A DNA stretch of 64,000 nucleotides from Erysipelothrix sp. HDW6C (GCF_011299615.1 NZ_CP049861.1:1-64000); one strand, 5' to 3'; counted from the first letter of the stretch, positions 33,478-42,873 are shown. Notes: generated by a model not told the origin, from the letters alone. Numbers and translations: made by a program.

Positions 33478-33903
33478 ATGAAATCAATTCAAATTGAACT
33501 CGATGAAGCGATTACTGCAGGACAAAATCTGCTGATTACTTTGAATGATGTAAAACACGACCTCTCGAGCGCACAGAACTGGGGTATTGCCGATATTTTC
33601 AGTAAGAGTATGCTTGTGACATTCTTCAAACAAAGCAAACTTTCGGATGCAAGACGGACCATTGATCTCGCACGTCGGGATATTGATGTTTTTAAGAAAG
33701 AATTACAAGACCTGGATATTCGACTGGACGATGTCATCAATCAGAGTAACAGCCTTATATTTATGGATTACTTTCTTGACGGATTTTTTGTCGATATTTG
33801 GGTTCAAAGTAAAATTAACGAATCCCGTCGCAATGTTTCTGATTTGATCGACGAAGTAAGCACGACCGTCAATCGCTTACGCGAAATGAAGCACAACCTA
33901 TAA
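33478..33903 (+). CDS. Small helical hypothetical protein with internal duplication (141 aa)
   Basis: A helical protein with two related halves: FSKSMLVTFFKQSKLSDARR (about 41-60) and FLDGFFVDIWVQSKINESRR (about 99-118). Each is followed by a charged amphipathic helix (TIDLARRDIDVFKKEL; NVSDLIDEVSTTVNRL). The amphipathic hydrophobic patches suggest membrane-surface association. SD GGAGCC; monocistronic with its own terminator. Function unknown. Confidence 0.7.
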   Translation: MKSIQIELDEAITAGQNLLITLNDVKHDLSSAQNWGIADIFSKSMLVTFFKQSKLSDARRTIDLARRDIDVFKKELQDLDIRLDDVINQSNSLIFMDYFLDGFFVDIWVQSKINESRRNVSDLIDEVSTTVNRLREMKHNL

Positions 33904-33910
33904 CAAATAA

Positions 33911-33945
33911 AACATCAGTATGATAAATCGTACTGATGTTTTTTG
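33911..33945. terminator. Bidirectional terminator
   Basis: AACATCAGTA-TGATAAATCG-TACTGATGTT then T run, between the convergent small helical protein gene and the M28 peptidase gene. Confidence 0.85.
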
Positions 33946-34857
33946 TTATAGCATTTTTATATAATTAATCATTACAAGTGTGAGTGCCTCAACATTCTCA
34001 TTTTGGAACACCGTATCCAATCGTGTATGAATGCGATCTAAATAGTAACCCAATACAGGTGCCCGTTTCGCTACTACTACACCCACACTATTTTTGAAGT
34101 GTAATTGATCAGACATGTAAATGTATTTTGTCGCGTTTCCATGAATGACTGGCTTATTAAGACCTTGGGTCGCAGTTTGTAATAACTCTGAATGTTTGGA
34201 TTCACGAAACTGTTGTTTCTCAACAAAGATAAATGTATCACCATTGCCAACACAATCGAAATTAATAAGTGGCGTGTCAACGATATATTGTCCGTAACGC
34301 TTTTTAAATTTTGATGATCCTTCCAATCCAGTTTCTTCCAAGTCAAAGAATACAAAGGCAACTTTACCACGAAGTTCTAACGGCAAATCTTCCATGATTG
34401 AAAGTAGCGTTGCGACACCCGAAGTATTATCATTTGCCGTATGTTTGTTGGGGATACCGTACATAATCTGATAACAATACCCCACAATCACTGTGAGGTT
34501 TATTATTTTAAGCCACAGATCCTGTCCAGACACAAGCCATCTGTTTCCTAGTAAAAGGAGAATTAAAATTGGGATTGCAGTTATGAGTTGACTGATGAGA
34601 AACATCGGTAAATTGCTAAAGAACATTACAATTGGGATGTAAAAGTTGGGTTGCGTATCATAATGCGCCGTCAAAATAAGATCTGCGTCCTCAATATCGC
34701 CAAAAATAAGATTGCGGCACATGCCGTGTTCATCATTGACAAGACTGTACCCCATCTCATCGGCACGATCATCGAGCCAGTTTTTAAATTCTGTCTTCTG
34801 ATTGTATGTCTTTCGGACTTGATAGGTATCCAAGAGTGTTCGAATGTTTGTTTTCAT
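33946..34857 (-). CDS. M28-family metallopeptidase with inserted TM helices (303 aa)
   Basis: Start at 34857 (MKTNIRTLLD) with AGGAG 5 nt upstream. M28 zinc ligands are visible: H65 and D67 (TAHYDTQ), D143 (ANDNTSG), E174/E175 (FDLEETG) and D201 (NFDCVGNGD). A late His lies in DRIHTRLDT. Between the first and second metal motifs two hydrophobic helices intervene (about 74-103 and 114-133), so the aminopeptidase-like domain is threaded through the membrane. Substrate unknown. Monocistronic. Confidence 0.85.
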   Translation of the reverse strand: MKTNIRTLLDTYQVRKTYNQKTEFKNWLDDRADEMGYSLVNDEHGMCRNLIFGDIEDADLILTAHYDTQPNFYIPIVMFFSNLPMFLISQLITAIPILILLLLGNRWLVSGQDLWLKIINLTVIVGYCYQIMYGIPNKHTANDNTSGVATLLSIMEDLPLELRGKVAFVFFDLEETGLEGSSKFKKRYGQYIVDTPLINFDCVGNGDTFIFVEKQQFRESKHSELLQTATQGLNKPVIHGNATKYIYMSDQLHFKNSVGVVVAKRAPVLGYYLDRIHTRLDTVFQNENVEALTLVMINYIKML

Positions 34858-35006
34858 AGCATCTCCTTTTTCTTCTCTATTATGACATGATTGCATACAT
34901 TATGGTGATTGATTGTGCGCCATCTCATTTCTAACGAAAGTTTCACCAATACTCACCATCTTGACATACTTGGAGGACTATAATGAATGTAAGGAGATGA
35001 TCACTC

Positions 35007-36400
35007 ATGAAAAATAATTATTTCTATAATGAAACCAATTTTGACTGCCTGGATGCCGCATATAAACCCCTCTTACCCATAGAGCAAAAGTCAGTTCCAC
35101 TGAGGGTTCCACCGCTTTTACGTTCTGAACAACACGATAATCATGTCTCTCATTACACAATTGTAGCTCAAGAGGGTGAAATTCAAATTCTTGATGGACC
35201 TAAAACAAAAACATGGGGATACAATGGCGATATTCTTGGTCCGACAATTCGTTTTACTTGTGGTGAAACGTATACGATTACTTTGGTAAATCAACTTCCA
35301 GAAGTAACTACCTTTCATTGGCACGGTCTCAATATTCCAGGACCCATTGAAGACGGCGGTCCATTCGCACCTGTAAAACCTGGTGAAAGCAAAACGATAA
35401 CATTCACAGTGAATCAGCCTGCTTCTACATGCTGGTTACATCCGCACCCTTGTCCAAACACAGCCAGCCAAGTATGGCATGGTCTTGCTGCGATGGTAAT
35501 CGTTAGCGATGCCCACGAAGCATCACTCGACTTACCGCGCACCTATGGTGTTGATGACATACCTTTAATTCTTCAAGACCGTTCCTATCATGATAATCAA
35601 CTCGATTATCAACGTGACTACGATGCAGATGGTATCCAAGGAAACGTTGCATTGATAAATGGGGGCGTGAATGCAACATTTGATGTCACCCAGCAACGCA
35701 TTCGCCTCAGAGTACTCAATGGCGCCAACAGAAAAGAATTCCGCCTTCACCTGGATGATGACCTTCCTATGACAGTAATCTCATCCGATGCAAGCCTACT
35801 TCCAAAGCCCATTACTTTAACACATCTTATGCTTACGGTTGCGGAACGTTCTGAATTTATCCTTGATTTTTCAGATTACAAACTCGGTGATTGTGTCGTA
35901 CTTTACAGTGATGATTGTCCTATTTTAACGTTCCGTATTAAAGAATTTGCTCGCAACAAGCAAAACTCAATACAAACTAACTTTTCAATGGCCCCCTTGT
36001 CTACGACCCACGAATTCCTGTAAAGAATATTGTAATGTATGGAATGGACGAAGGTGTCCTTCTCGATGGACGTCGTTATGACATGAAACGTATTGATGCA
36101 TACTTGGAGAGAGGCGTAACTCAATATTGGGATATCACAAATGTTGGATCCATGACTCCTGGAATGATACATCCTTTCCATGTTCACGGAGCCCATTTCC
36201 AAGTCCTATCGCGTAACGGACAAAAGCCATACCCTTATGAGTCGGGATGGAAGGATACCATTGGTGTCAATACCGATGAAACTGTTCGTGTCGCCATTCG
36301 ATTCGATATTGAAGGTTTGTATATGTACCATTGTCATATCTTAGAGCACGAAGACACGGGTATGATGGCGCAAATTCAAATTTTACCTGAAGCACAATAA
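35007..36400 (+). pseudogene. Multicopper oxidase gene interrupted by a -1 frameshift
   Basis: Residues 1-338 end at a TAA at 36021. The next frame continues without a gap from CCT at 36017 (PVKNIVMYGMDEGVLL) to 36400. All four copper motifs are present across the two frames: TFHWHGLN and CWLHPHPC in the first, HPFHVHGAHF and YHCHILEHEDTGMM in the second. Joined, the protein would be about 463 aa, like CotA/SpoxA-type or CueO-like oxidases. One missing base around 36015-36018 restores the frame. As written the product lacks half its copper ligands. The cause could be real mutation or sequencing error. No signal peptide is evident. Confidence 0.8.
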
Positions 36401-36401
36401 A

Positions 36402-36435
36402 AAGAATAGGACCAACACTGTTGGTCCTATTCTTT
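36402..36435. terminator. Bidirectional terminator
   Basis: AAGAATAGGACCAA-CACTG-TTGGTCCTATTCTT, a long perfect stem downstream of the multicopper oxidase. Confidence 0.85.
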
Positions 36436-36495
36436 GCCTTCACTATAGATTTCTTGCTTAATGTACAATTCAAAAGCTATTACTACATCAGCAAT

Positions 36496-37170
36496 TTATA
36501 CTTTGGATATTTTACCACTTTCAATGCGATAGACTGTGTCCACTAAATCTAAGATACGTTCATCATGTGTTACCATAACTGCCGCCTTATTGCGTTTTTT
36601 CACTTCTTCAGCGATACGTTCGACGACTTGACGACCGCGCACACCATCAAGGCTTGCAGTTGGTTCATCCGCAAGAATGACTTCAGGATGGTTCATAAAT
36701 GCACGGGCGATTGCAACGCGTTGTTTCTCCCCACCACTTAATTGACTTGGATATGCATGGACGCGATGTCCAAGGCCAAGGTCTTCCAATAATGATTGTC
36801 CATAGGCTTGTGCTTCACTGGGTTTTTGTTTTCCAATGCGGGCAATCAATTGTAATTGTTCACTCACATTAAGATATGGTACGAGTTGGTGTGATTGGAA
36901 GATAAATCCAACCTTATCCTGACGTACCTTTGTCCATGCTTTCTTTTGCAAGCCGACTTTCGTATCTCCAATTGTAACATTTCCCGACGAAGGAGATAAC
37001 AAGGCGCCAGCAATCGAAAGCAATGTGCTTTTCCCTGAACCAGAAGGACCGACAATGGCTACAAACTCTCCAGGTTTTACAGCAAGTGAAACCTCAGATA
37101 GCGCTATAAATTCTTGATCACCATCTTGATATGTTTTGGATATATTTTTTAATTCTAATGCGTATTCCAT
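36496..37170 (-). CDS. ABC transporter ATP-binding protein, LolD/MacB-like (224 aa)
   Basis: Walker [11 protein letters not shown]-loop [14 protein letters not shown], signature LSGGEKQRV, Walker [13 protein letters not shown] and H-loop VMVTHDER are all intact. Its start overlaps the permease stop (TAATG). Motor for the FtsX-type permease upstream. Closely resembles the pair at 15850-17628, suggesting duplication. Confidence 0.93.
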   Translation of the reverse strand: MEYALELKNISKTYQDGDQEFIALSEVSLAVKPGEFVAIVGPSGSGKSTLLSIAGALLSPSSGNVTIGDTKVGLQKKAWTKVRQDKVGFIFQSHQLVPYLNVSEQLQLIARIGKQKPSEAQAYGQSLLEDLGLGHRVHAYPSQLSGGEKQRVAIARAFMNHPEVILADEPTASLDGVRGRQVVERIAEEVKKRNKAAVMVTHDERILDLVDTVYRIESGKISKV

Positions 37171-38234
37171 TATTCGTTTCCTCCAATTGCCATCAACGGA
37201 TCGACTGTCGCTACTTTTCGTAATGAGAACAAACTGCTCACAATTGCAATCACAAAGAACACGAGTGAAACAACGAGTGCATCACGGACACTTAAGGTAA
37301 ATGGCATACTCTTCGGTAAAAAAACAGCCATTGCAAACGTTAGTCCATTGCCAATCAACATGCTTAATCCCGCGAGCATTCCGACTTGGGAAACTATCGT
37401 CATTCCAACCATTCCAGTTGTCGCACCGAGCGCTTTGAGAACTCCAAATTGTGGTAGTTTTTGTAGCGTTGTTACATAGAAGAACGTTCCCAATATAATT
37501 CCCGATATTCCCAATAAAACAACAAGGATCATTGTCAGTGTTGACTGCTCTTGAGCATGTCCAGGAATTTTAGCGATGATTTCTACTTGTGTTCGCACTA
37601 CAGTAGCATCCAGATTTGGGATGCTGTCCCCTTTGATTGCGAATGCATTGTATTTGGGTGAAGGTGCATGTGTTACTTCCTGAAGCATTCCTTGGAAGCT
37701 ATCTTGACTGAGTATTCCGATGGAAGAGTGTCCATACATATATCCTTTAACAAACCCTACCACTTTAAGTGATACATTTGAACTGGTATCAACAATCGTG
37801 TCACCAACACTCACATCCTTTGCCATAAAGGATTCATCCAGTAGAATTTCATGCTTCCCTAAATCTGAAACATCTTTGGCATTCGGCATCATGAAGCTCA
37901 TTGGATCGATTGCCATATATGTAATGTCAACTTTCGCATCGTTACTGCTTCGTTGAAACGTCATACGTTGTAAGTTAACTGGTGTTACAAACTCTGATGA
38001 GACAACATCCAATTGGTCCTGTGTTAAGCTTGAACGTGTAATTAAATCATCCGCATCATCACTAAGCAAGTAAGCATCTGCAGGCGAATTTTTGATTGCT
38101 GAGCTTGTTGCACTTCCCAAACCACGCGTTAGGCCTGTTATAAACAAAACGAGAAAAATAAGCATTGTTAGAATTCCCATTATTAAGGCATAGCGGCCTT
38201 TATTGCGCCGTAATTCTTTTATCGCAAGAAACAT
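37170..38234 (-). CDS. FtsX-type ABC permease (354 aa)
   Basis: Start at 38234 (MFLAIKELRRNKGRYAL) with GGAG 6 nt upstream. One N-terminal TM helix, a large outside domain (about 45-230) and three C-terminal TM helices. The FtsX motif includes QKLPQFGVLKALGATTGMVG and the end VATVDPLMAIGG. Similar in length and motifs to DevC/HrtB-type permeases, which remove heme or lipids from the membrane. No regulator adjoins it, unlike the TetR-linked paralogue. HrtB-like heme efflux is a possibility only. Confidence 0.88.
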   Translation of the reverse strand: MFLAIKELRRNKGRYALIMGILTMLIFLVLFITGLTRGLGSATSSAIKNSPADAYLLSDDADDLITRSSLTQDQLDVVSSEFVTPVNLQRMTFQRSSNDAKVDITYMAIDPMSFMMPNAKDVSDLGKHEILLDESFMAKDVSVGDTIVDTSSNVSLKVVGFVKGYMYGHSSIGILSQDSFQGMLQEVTHAPSPKYNAFAIKGDSIPNLDATVVRTQVEIIAKIPGHAQEQSTLTMILVVLLGISGIILGTFFYVTTLQKLPQFGVLKALGATTGMVGMTIVSQVGMLAGLSMLIGNGLTFAMAVFLPKSMPFTLSVRDALVVSLVFFVIAIVSSLFSLRKVATVDPLMAIGGNE

Positions 38235-38313
38235 TGTGTTCTCCATTCTTTATCGTGTTTTAATTGTATCACTTGAGTAGGGCAAATACACGATATTTAA
38301 ATTAACGGTAAGT

Positions 38314-38940
38314 TTATTTGATTAAGAATGGGATAAAACCAATTAAGTCAAATGTGAAATGACAGATCCAACTGACCCAAATACTCTTTGAGTGTTTCCA
38401 AATGTAGTTTAATGCAAGACGTGTTGGTACGATTGTAATAAGGAGTTGAGGAATATTGAAACCGTAAGCCGTAACATGCCACAATGCAAATAACACTGAG
38501 CTGACAAGACTTGCAATCATAAACGAGAAACCCTTCTTTTCCATTGCGATAACAATGTTTGTGCTCAAAATCTCTTCGCCCATCAACATAAAAGGAACTT
38601 GACCAAATACCATTAATGGTGAAATCGACGCAGCAATACTATTTACAGTTGCAGCGCCAAATATCGTTTTATATACCAAACCAAATCCAGTTCCTACGGC
38701 GAATACAGCAGGTATCCCTAAGAGTAATGTCTTAAAACTGAAATGTTTAAACTGGTCGATGAATGTCTCCTTAAATAAGACATATGCTACAAACCCACCG
38801 ATAATTAGATTCCAAAATGTCTCTAGAATAACCAACAACGATCCAGACAATCGAAGTGTCCCAAAGATTTGATAAATTGTTCCGACAACGATTGTTCCTA
38901 TAAATAATTGAATTGCTTTATTACTGCGTGTATTTTCCAT
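38314..38940 (-). CDS. CPBP-family intramembrane metalloprotease (208 aa)
   Basis: About six TM helices. The CPBP (Abi) motifs are EEILSTN (motif 1, about 121-127), FALWHV (motif 2) and HFTFD (motif 3), which supply the Glu and His of the intramembrane active site. Relatives process prenylated CaaX proteins, bacteriocins or immunity-related peptides. AAGGGG precedes the ATG. Monocistronic. Motif 1 has EEILST instead of the usual EExxxR, a slight departure. Confidence 0.85.
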   Translation of the reverse strand: MENTRSNKAIQLFIGTIVVGTIYQIFGTLRLSGSLLVILETFWNLIIGGFVAYVLFKETFIDQFKHFSFKTLLLGIPAVFAVGTGFGLVYKTIFGAATVNSIAASISPLMVFGQVPFMLMGEEILSTNIVIAMEKKGFSFMIASLVSSVLFALWHVTAYGFNIPQLLITIVPTRLALNYIWKHSKSIWVSWICHFTFDLIGFIPFLIK

Positions 38941-39121
38941 AATACATCCCCTTTTGAAGCGTTGCTTCGTAATTTAAATTTACACCCATCACAAACTAAA
39001 TACCGCTTTGATTATCTTTCTTTTTTTTATGAAAGTGTTTCCAAAATATTATTTTCATAATGTTTTGTGTCAGGTAATTGAAAAGTATAAAACCGACAAC
39101 ACTTTTCACAAATTTCGCAAT

Positions 39122-39143
39122 AAAAAAACACCCGAAGGTGTTA
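39122..39143 (-). terminator. Terminator of the tandem lipoprotein operon
   Basis: Reverse strand: AACACC-TTCG-GGTGTT followed by seven T, a UUCG-capped stem. It touches the stop codon of the restored frame of the 39141-39708 gene. Confidence 0.85.
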
Positions 39144-39708
39144 TTCAAACGTAATAACTAAGAAATACTTTCGACCGCCTACAACACTATCTATTTCTAA
39201 ATAGTCTTGAATTGTTTTTTGCATCAGGAAGTATATGTGCTCCCTCTTCCATTAACGTCATCAATATATATTGCTCACCGATTGTGATATCTTGAATGCT
39301 TTCTGAAATCAAGCTCGTACCCAGCTCTGAATTATCGCTTTCGACAGCTTGCTGAGATCCGATAGAGCTATTTTCACGGATAAATTGTGTATAAGAAACA
39401 GGTCGGCCGTCCAGATCAACATAGCTCCCAAACCCGACTGTTTGAATTTTTTTATCGCTCGTTTCATTCGCTGGGAAACCCGCACTTGAACTGATTGTGT
39501 GCTCAGATTCTATTTTATTCTCGTCCATAATAACCATACTAACCCTGAACGAGTATTCTTGTGTTTTTCCATTGAGTCTAATGCTCAGCCCCTGTCCTGG
39601 CGCGGACGCAGATGCCAATGTTCTATCAGTCGGCACTTCAATTTCAGGGGATTGCGTACAACCCGTAAATAATAAGATACTCAGTAAGACAATAATTATT
39701 CGTTTCAT
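39141..39708 (-). pseudogene. Lipoprotein gene with a 3'-terminal frameshift at an A6 run
   Basis: Lipobox signal (IIIVLLSILLFTGC). As written the protein stops at 39187 after DAKNNSRLFRNR. If the A6 run (T6 at 39215-39220 on the forward strand) loses one A, the frame continues KTIQDYLEID...RKYFLVITFE to a stop at 39141. The restored tail aligns without gaps to that of the upstream paralogue (VYLVTISFK), and the terminator begins at the restored stop. Shared core: FGSYVDLDGRPV, YILMTLMEEG. Function unknown. A length-variable homopolymer could be a mutation, a sequencing error or a slippage switch. Confidence 0.75.
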
Positions 39709-39719
39709 ACGTTACTCTC

Positions 39720-40289
39720 CTATTTGAAAGAAATCGTGACCAAGTAAACAGGACTTTGTCTATCACTTGGATCTTGAGTATATTCCGCAAGTGTCGACTT
39801 ATTCACGGATACACGCCCATCTGTAGACATTTCCATAAGAATATATTGTGCATCAGAATCAACTTTTGAGATATCTAGTTCTAGTACTGAGGTACTCAAC
39901 AATCCTGCTACATCTGCAAGATGAATTTGCTTCGTTGTCGAAGCGCCTCCACTCACGAATTTAAAATAAAGTATTGTATCTTCTTCTAAATCTCGATAAT
40001 TTCCAAAGCCAATCGAGTCTACAGGAAGCGGACCTTTTTCTGAGCGAACTGCATCATCTACTGTAGCAATAATTTGCGATGTTATCTTTTGTTCCACATC
40101 AATAGTATGCAACTCGATAATAAACTTTCTTTCTTTAACACTCTCTCCGAACTGGATTACGGTTCCAAAGCCTGGTGAGCTTATAGATTGCAGCGGATCT
40201 TTGGATGGGACGATGGCCGATTGCTCGCTCTTTCCAGAACACCCTACTAATACAAAAAGTGAACAACAAACTATGATGAGTCTTTTCAT
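39720..40289 (-). CDS. Lipoprotein, paralogue of its downstream neighbour (189 aa)
   Basis: Signal peptide with lipobox LVGC (MKRLIIVCCSLFVLVGC). The mature part has ISSPGFGTVIQFGESVKERKF, SIGFGNYRDLEEDTILYFKF and YILMEMSTDGRVSVN, beta-rich and Cys-free after the lipid-anchored Cys. It shares layout and ending with the gene 11 nt downstream, so the two arose by tandem duplication and are co-transcribed. SD GAGGGAAG. No known domain. Confidence 0.75.
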   Translation of the reverse strand: MKRLIIVCCSLFVLVGCSGKSEQSAIVPSKDPLQSISSPGFGTVIQFGESVKERKFIIELHTIDVEQKITSQIIATVDDAVRSEKGPLPVDSIGFGNYRDLEEDTILYFKFVSGGASTTKQIHLADVAGLLSTSVLELDISKVDSDAQYILMEMSTDGRVSVNKSTLAEYTQDPSDRQSPVYLVTISFK

Positions 40290-40562
40290 ATACTTCCCTC
40301 TATTCTCTATACCACAAATTATAACATGATATTACGGCATTATGTAACCGCTTATGTGTGTAATGTATTCTTTATATGAACATTGTGTATACCCACTCTT
40401 TAATGTCTTTTATTGATATTTGGTGAAGGAAGATATCGATATCACAAAGTCAGTTATGTAAGCGGTGTCGACGACAACACGGTTGCTCACTAATGCGATA
40501 TTTTCTCCTAAGGTAAGTCGCTTTATCATGAGGCGTGATAGGATACTTGTGAGGTGAAATAT

Positions 40563-41465
40563 ATGAAAAGAATAGCATTAGCATTATTGGTTTTACTCAT
40601 GGTGAGCGGTTGTTCAACTGCAAAACCAAAAGAAGAAAGTGACGCAAAAGTCGAAGTCACTTGGGACGCAACGCCTGCAGAAGGCATGGTTGTTGGGGAT
40701 TACTACAAAGAAGAAGAACGATTCCGTCAAGGACACCTTGGCATTCTTGAAGTTGTTGTTAAAGATGATAAGTTAGAATACATTCATTACAATGAATACA
40801 CACGCCCTAACTACTACAATCGCTACTTCCAAAACGTAAGTAAGCGCATGAGTGAGTATAATCTTTCAATGAAAGAAGGAAAAGGTGCAGCATGGATCGA
40901 AGGAGTTCTTTCAGCCGAAGCATCAATGATCAAAAAACAATCATTGGTTGATGGTGTTGATACTGTTGCCGGTGCTTCAAACAGTATTGAGCAAGCCATG
41001 GTTCCAATGGCTGAGAAAATCAATGCACGTTTGACATCATCTGCAGACTTTACAGGTCCAAAATTTTATCAACTTACAAAATTATTTGATGATGGCTTGG
41101 TAGGAGTTTTGAAAGTTGTTGTTCAAGACAAAAAAATTATTGACTTAAGTTATGATGAAATATTCCCAACGGATGCAACCTTGATAAAAAATGAAGACTT
41201 AAAGAAATATGCAGGATTATCAAAATATGATAGCGTTGAATACGATGAACCATCACGCATTGGATTTAACATTCAAATGGACGAACTCCACGCAAAAGTC
41301 ATTGCAGATCAAGATATGTTTGATCTGACAGGATTACCAGCAATCGAAAGTACCGGAGACTATAAGTCAGCAGGTTACACAGAACGTAACAGCGCTTGGG
41401 ATAACTATCTCGCACTTGCTAAAGAAGTACATGCCCAAATGGTAACCGACAACGTTATCGACTAA
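40563..41465 (+). CDS. FMN-binding lipoprotein, PplA-like (300 aa)
   Basis: Start at 40563 (MKRIALALL) with GAGG 8 nt upstream; the GTG 9 nt earlier overlaps the SD. Lipobox MVSGC. Two FMN_bind-like units: one (about 35-155) with VVVKDDKLEYIHYNEY and a flavinylation-type motif DTVAGASNS (D-x-V-x-G-A-S/T-x-S), the other (about 160-295) with GVLKVVVQDKKIIDLSYDEI but lacking that motif. Length and double layout match Listeria PplA, a flavoprotein of extracellular electron transfer flavinylated by ApbE. No ApbE, Ndh2 or quinone genes are in the window. Confidence 0.72.
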   Translation: MKRIALALLVLLMVSGCSTAKPKEESDAKVEVTWDATPAEGMVVGDYYKEEERFRQGHLGILEVVVKDDKLEYIHYNEYTRPNYYNRYFQNVSKRMSEYNLSMKEGKGAAWIEGVLSAEASMIKKQSLVDGVDTVAGASNSIEQAMVPMAEKINARLTSSADFTGPKFYQLTKLFDDGLVGVLKVVVQDKKIIDLSYDEIFPTDATLIKNEDLKKYAGLSKYDSVEYDEPSRIGFNIQMDELHAKVIADQDMFDLTGLPAIESTGDYKSAGYTERNSAWDNYLALAKEVHAQMVTDNVID

Positions 41466-41471
41466 TACCCC

Positions 41472-41497
41472 AAACACAGCAGTAAATGCTGTGTTTT
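41472..41497 (+). terminator. Terminator of the PplA-like gene
   Basis: AAACACAGCA-GTAAA-TGCTGTGTTTTT. Confidence 0.85.
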
Positions 41498-41575
41498 TCT
41501 TTGCTTCATTTTCACAAACTGGATATTTCGGTCAAGATAGCGTAAACTAGTAACAATATTTTGAAGGAGGAAACC

Positions 41576-41962
41576 ATGAAAAAACTAAAAGAAACGCTCT
41601 CTGCATTTTCTGCTTTGCTGATTGTTCCTGCGGTTTTGCTGGTCTGGGTCCTTGTGGCATTACGCGAGGATTATTTTCTAACCCTTTTGTTCCCTCTTTA
41701 TATTGCGCTTTGCCTCGGTGGATATGGCATTATAAAATACCGTCACCGTGACATCTATGCCATGCCCCGCCATATTTTGAAACGCGAGGTTGAGATTTCA
41801 GTCGGTGTGGTAATTGCATCTTTTGCTGGGCTAATCATAATTACAATCACTTCGTACTTCACCTTTGGGATCCTCCTTCTCTTCTACATATTTGCGGGGC
41901 TCTTCGCTATTCATACCGCCCTCCTCTACAAACACTATCGTTCAGAATTTGCAAATTCATGA
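41576..41962 (+). CDS. Small membrane protein, function unknown (128 aa)
   Basis: Start at 41576 (MKKLKETLSAF) with AGGAGG 5 nt upstream. Four hydrophobic helices: ALLIVPAVLLVWVLVAL, LLFPLYIALCLGGYGII, VGVVIASFAGLIIITITSYF and GILLLFYIFAGLFAIHTALL. A basic loop (KYRHRDIYAMPRHILKREV) lies between helices 2 and 3. It ends 35 nt before the HAD phosphatase gene and may be co-transcribed with it. No family recognised. Confidence 0.65.
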   Translation: MKKLKETLSAFSALLIVPAVLLVWVLVALREDYFLTLLFPLYIALCLGGYGIIKYRHRDIYAMPRHILKREVEISVGVVIASFAGLIIITITSYFTFGILLLFYIFAGLFAIHTALLYKHYRSEFANS

Positions 41963-41997
41963 AGATTTCTGTGATATAATCCAACAGAGGTATGTAT

Positions 41998-42873
41998 ATG
42001 AATAAAATCAAAATTGTGGTTTTGGATATTGATGGAACACTGGTAACCAGTAGCCATACTATTAGTCCCCTTACAAAACAAACATTAATTACGTTACAAG
42101 AAAACGGAATACGCGTCATGTTAGCATCTGGACGACCAACTCCAGCAATGCGCGATCTCGCCCATAAGATTGAGTTACATAAAAATGATGGTTATATGGT
42201 GTCATTCAATGGCGCTTGCATTAGTCATTGTGAAACGGGCGATGTTAAGTTTAGCCAAGCAATTCCCGCTCCAATTGCAACCAATCTATTGGAACACTTA
42301 AAATCGTTTGATGTCATGCCCATCATCGTCCATGAAAACTATACCTACGTTAACAACGTCTATGATGGAATGATTAATCCCATGAGTCACACGGATAACA
42401 ACGGTGAGCTTATTAATATTCTTGAAATCGAAGCGCGCAGTGGGAATTATCTTCTTGCTGAGGTTGAAGATTTGGCAACATTTGCCACTTTCCCACTCTA
42501 TAAGGTTTTGGTCGCTGGAGATCCTGCTTACTTAAAGCGTGTTTTTTCAGAGATGACGGCCCCTTTCAAAGATACGCTGAACTGTGTTTCATCAGCTCCC
42601 TTCTTTATTGAATTTACAGATAGAGGAATTGATAAAGCAGGCGCAGTGGAACAATTTCTCTCGCCTCTTGGCTATTCTTATGAAAATGTCATCGCATTTG
42701 GCGATGGACATAATGATGCTTCGATGTTGAAGTATGCAGGTATCGGTGTAGCAATGGGAAATGCTGTTCCTGAAGTCAAAGAAATTGCCGATACAATTAC
42801 GCTTTCAAACGATGAAGATGGAATTGCGGTAAAGCTGCATGAACTCTTTCCCGAAATATTTACGGAACTGTAA
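41998..42873 (+). CDS. Cof-type HAD-superfamily phosphatase (291 aa)
   Basis: Start at 41998 (MNKIKIVVLDIDGTLV) with GAGG 7 nt upstream. Motif I DIDGTLV, motif II LASGRP, motif III Lys around GIDKAGAV, motif IV FGDGHNDASML. A type C2B cap occupies about residues 85-200. Such enzymes dephosphorylate sugar phosphates, FMN or PLP. Its terminator overlaps its stop codon. Confidence 0.93.
   Translation: MNKIKIVVLDIDGTLVTSSHTISPLTKQTLITLQENGIRVMLASGRPTPAMRDLAHKIELHKNDGYMVSFNGACISHCETGDVKFSQAIPAPIATNLLEHLKSFDVMPIIVHENYTYVNNVYDGMINPMSHTDNNGELINILEIEARSGNYLLAEVEDLATFATFPLYKVLVAGDPAYLKRVFSEMTAPFKDTLNCVSSAPFFIEFTDRGIDKAGAVEQFLSPLGYSYENVIAFGDGHNDASMLKYAGIGVAMGNAVPEVKEIADTITLSNDEDGIAVKLHELFPEIFTEL

Noticed and set aside
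34960-34990. TTGACA...TATAAT before the multicopper oxidase
   Set aside because: The spacing is only 12 nt, too short for a normal promoter; no copper-regulator box was recognised.
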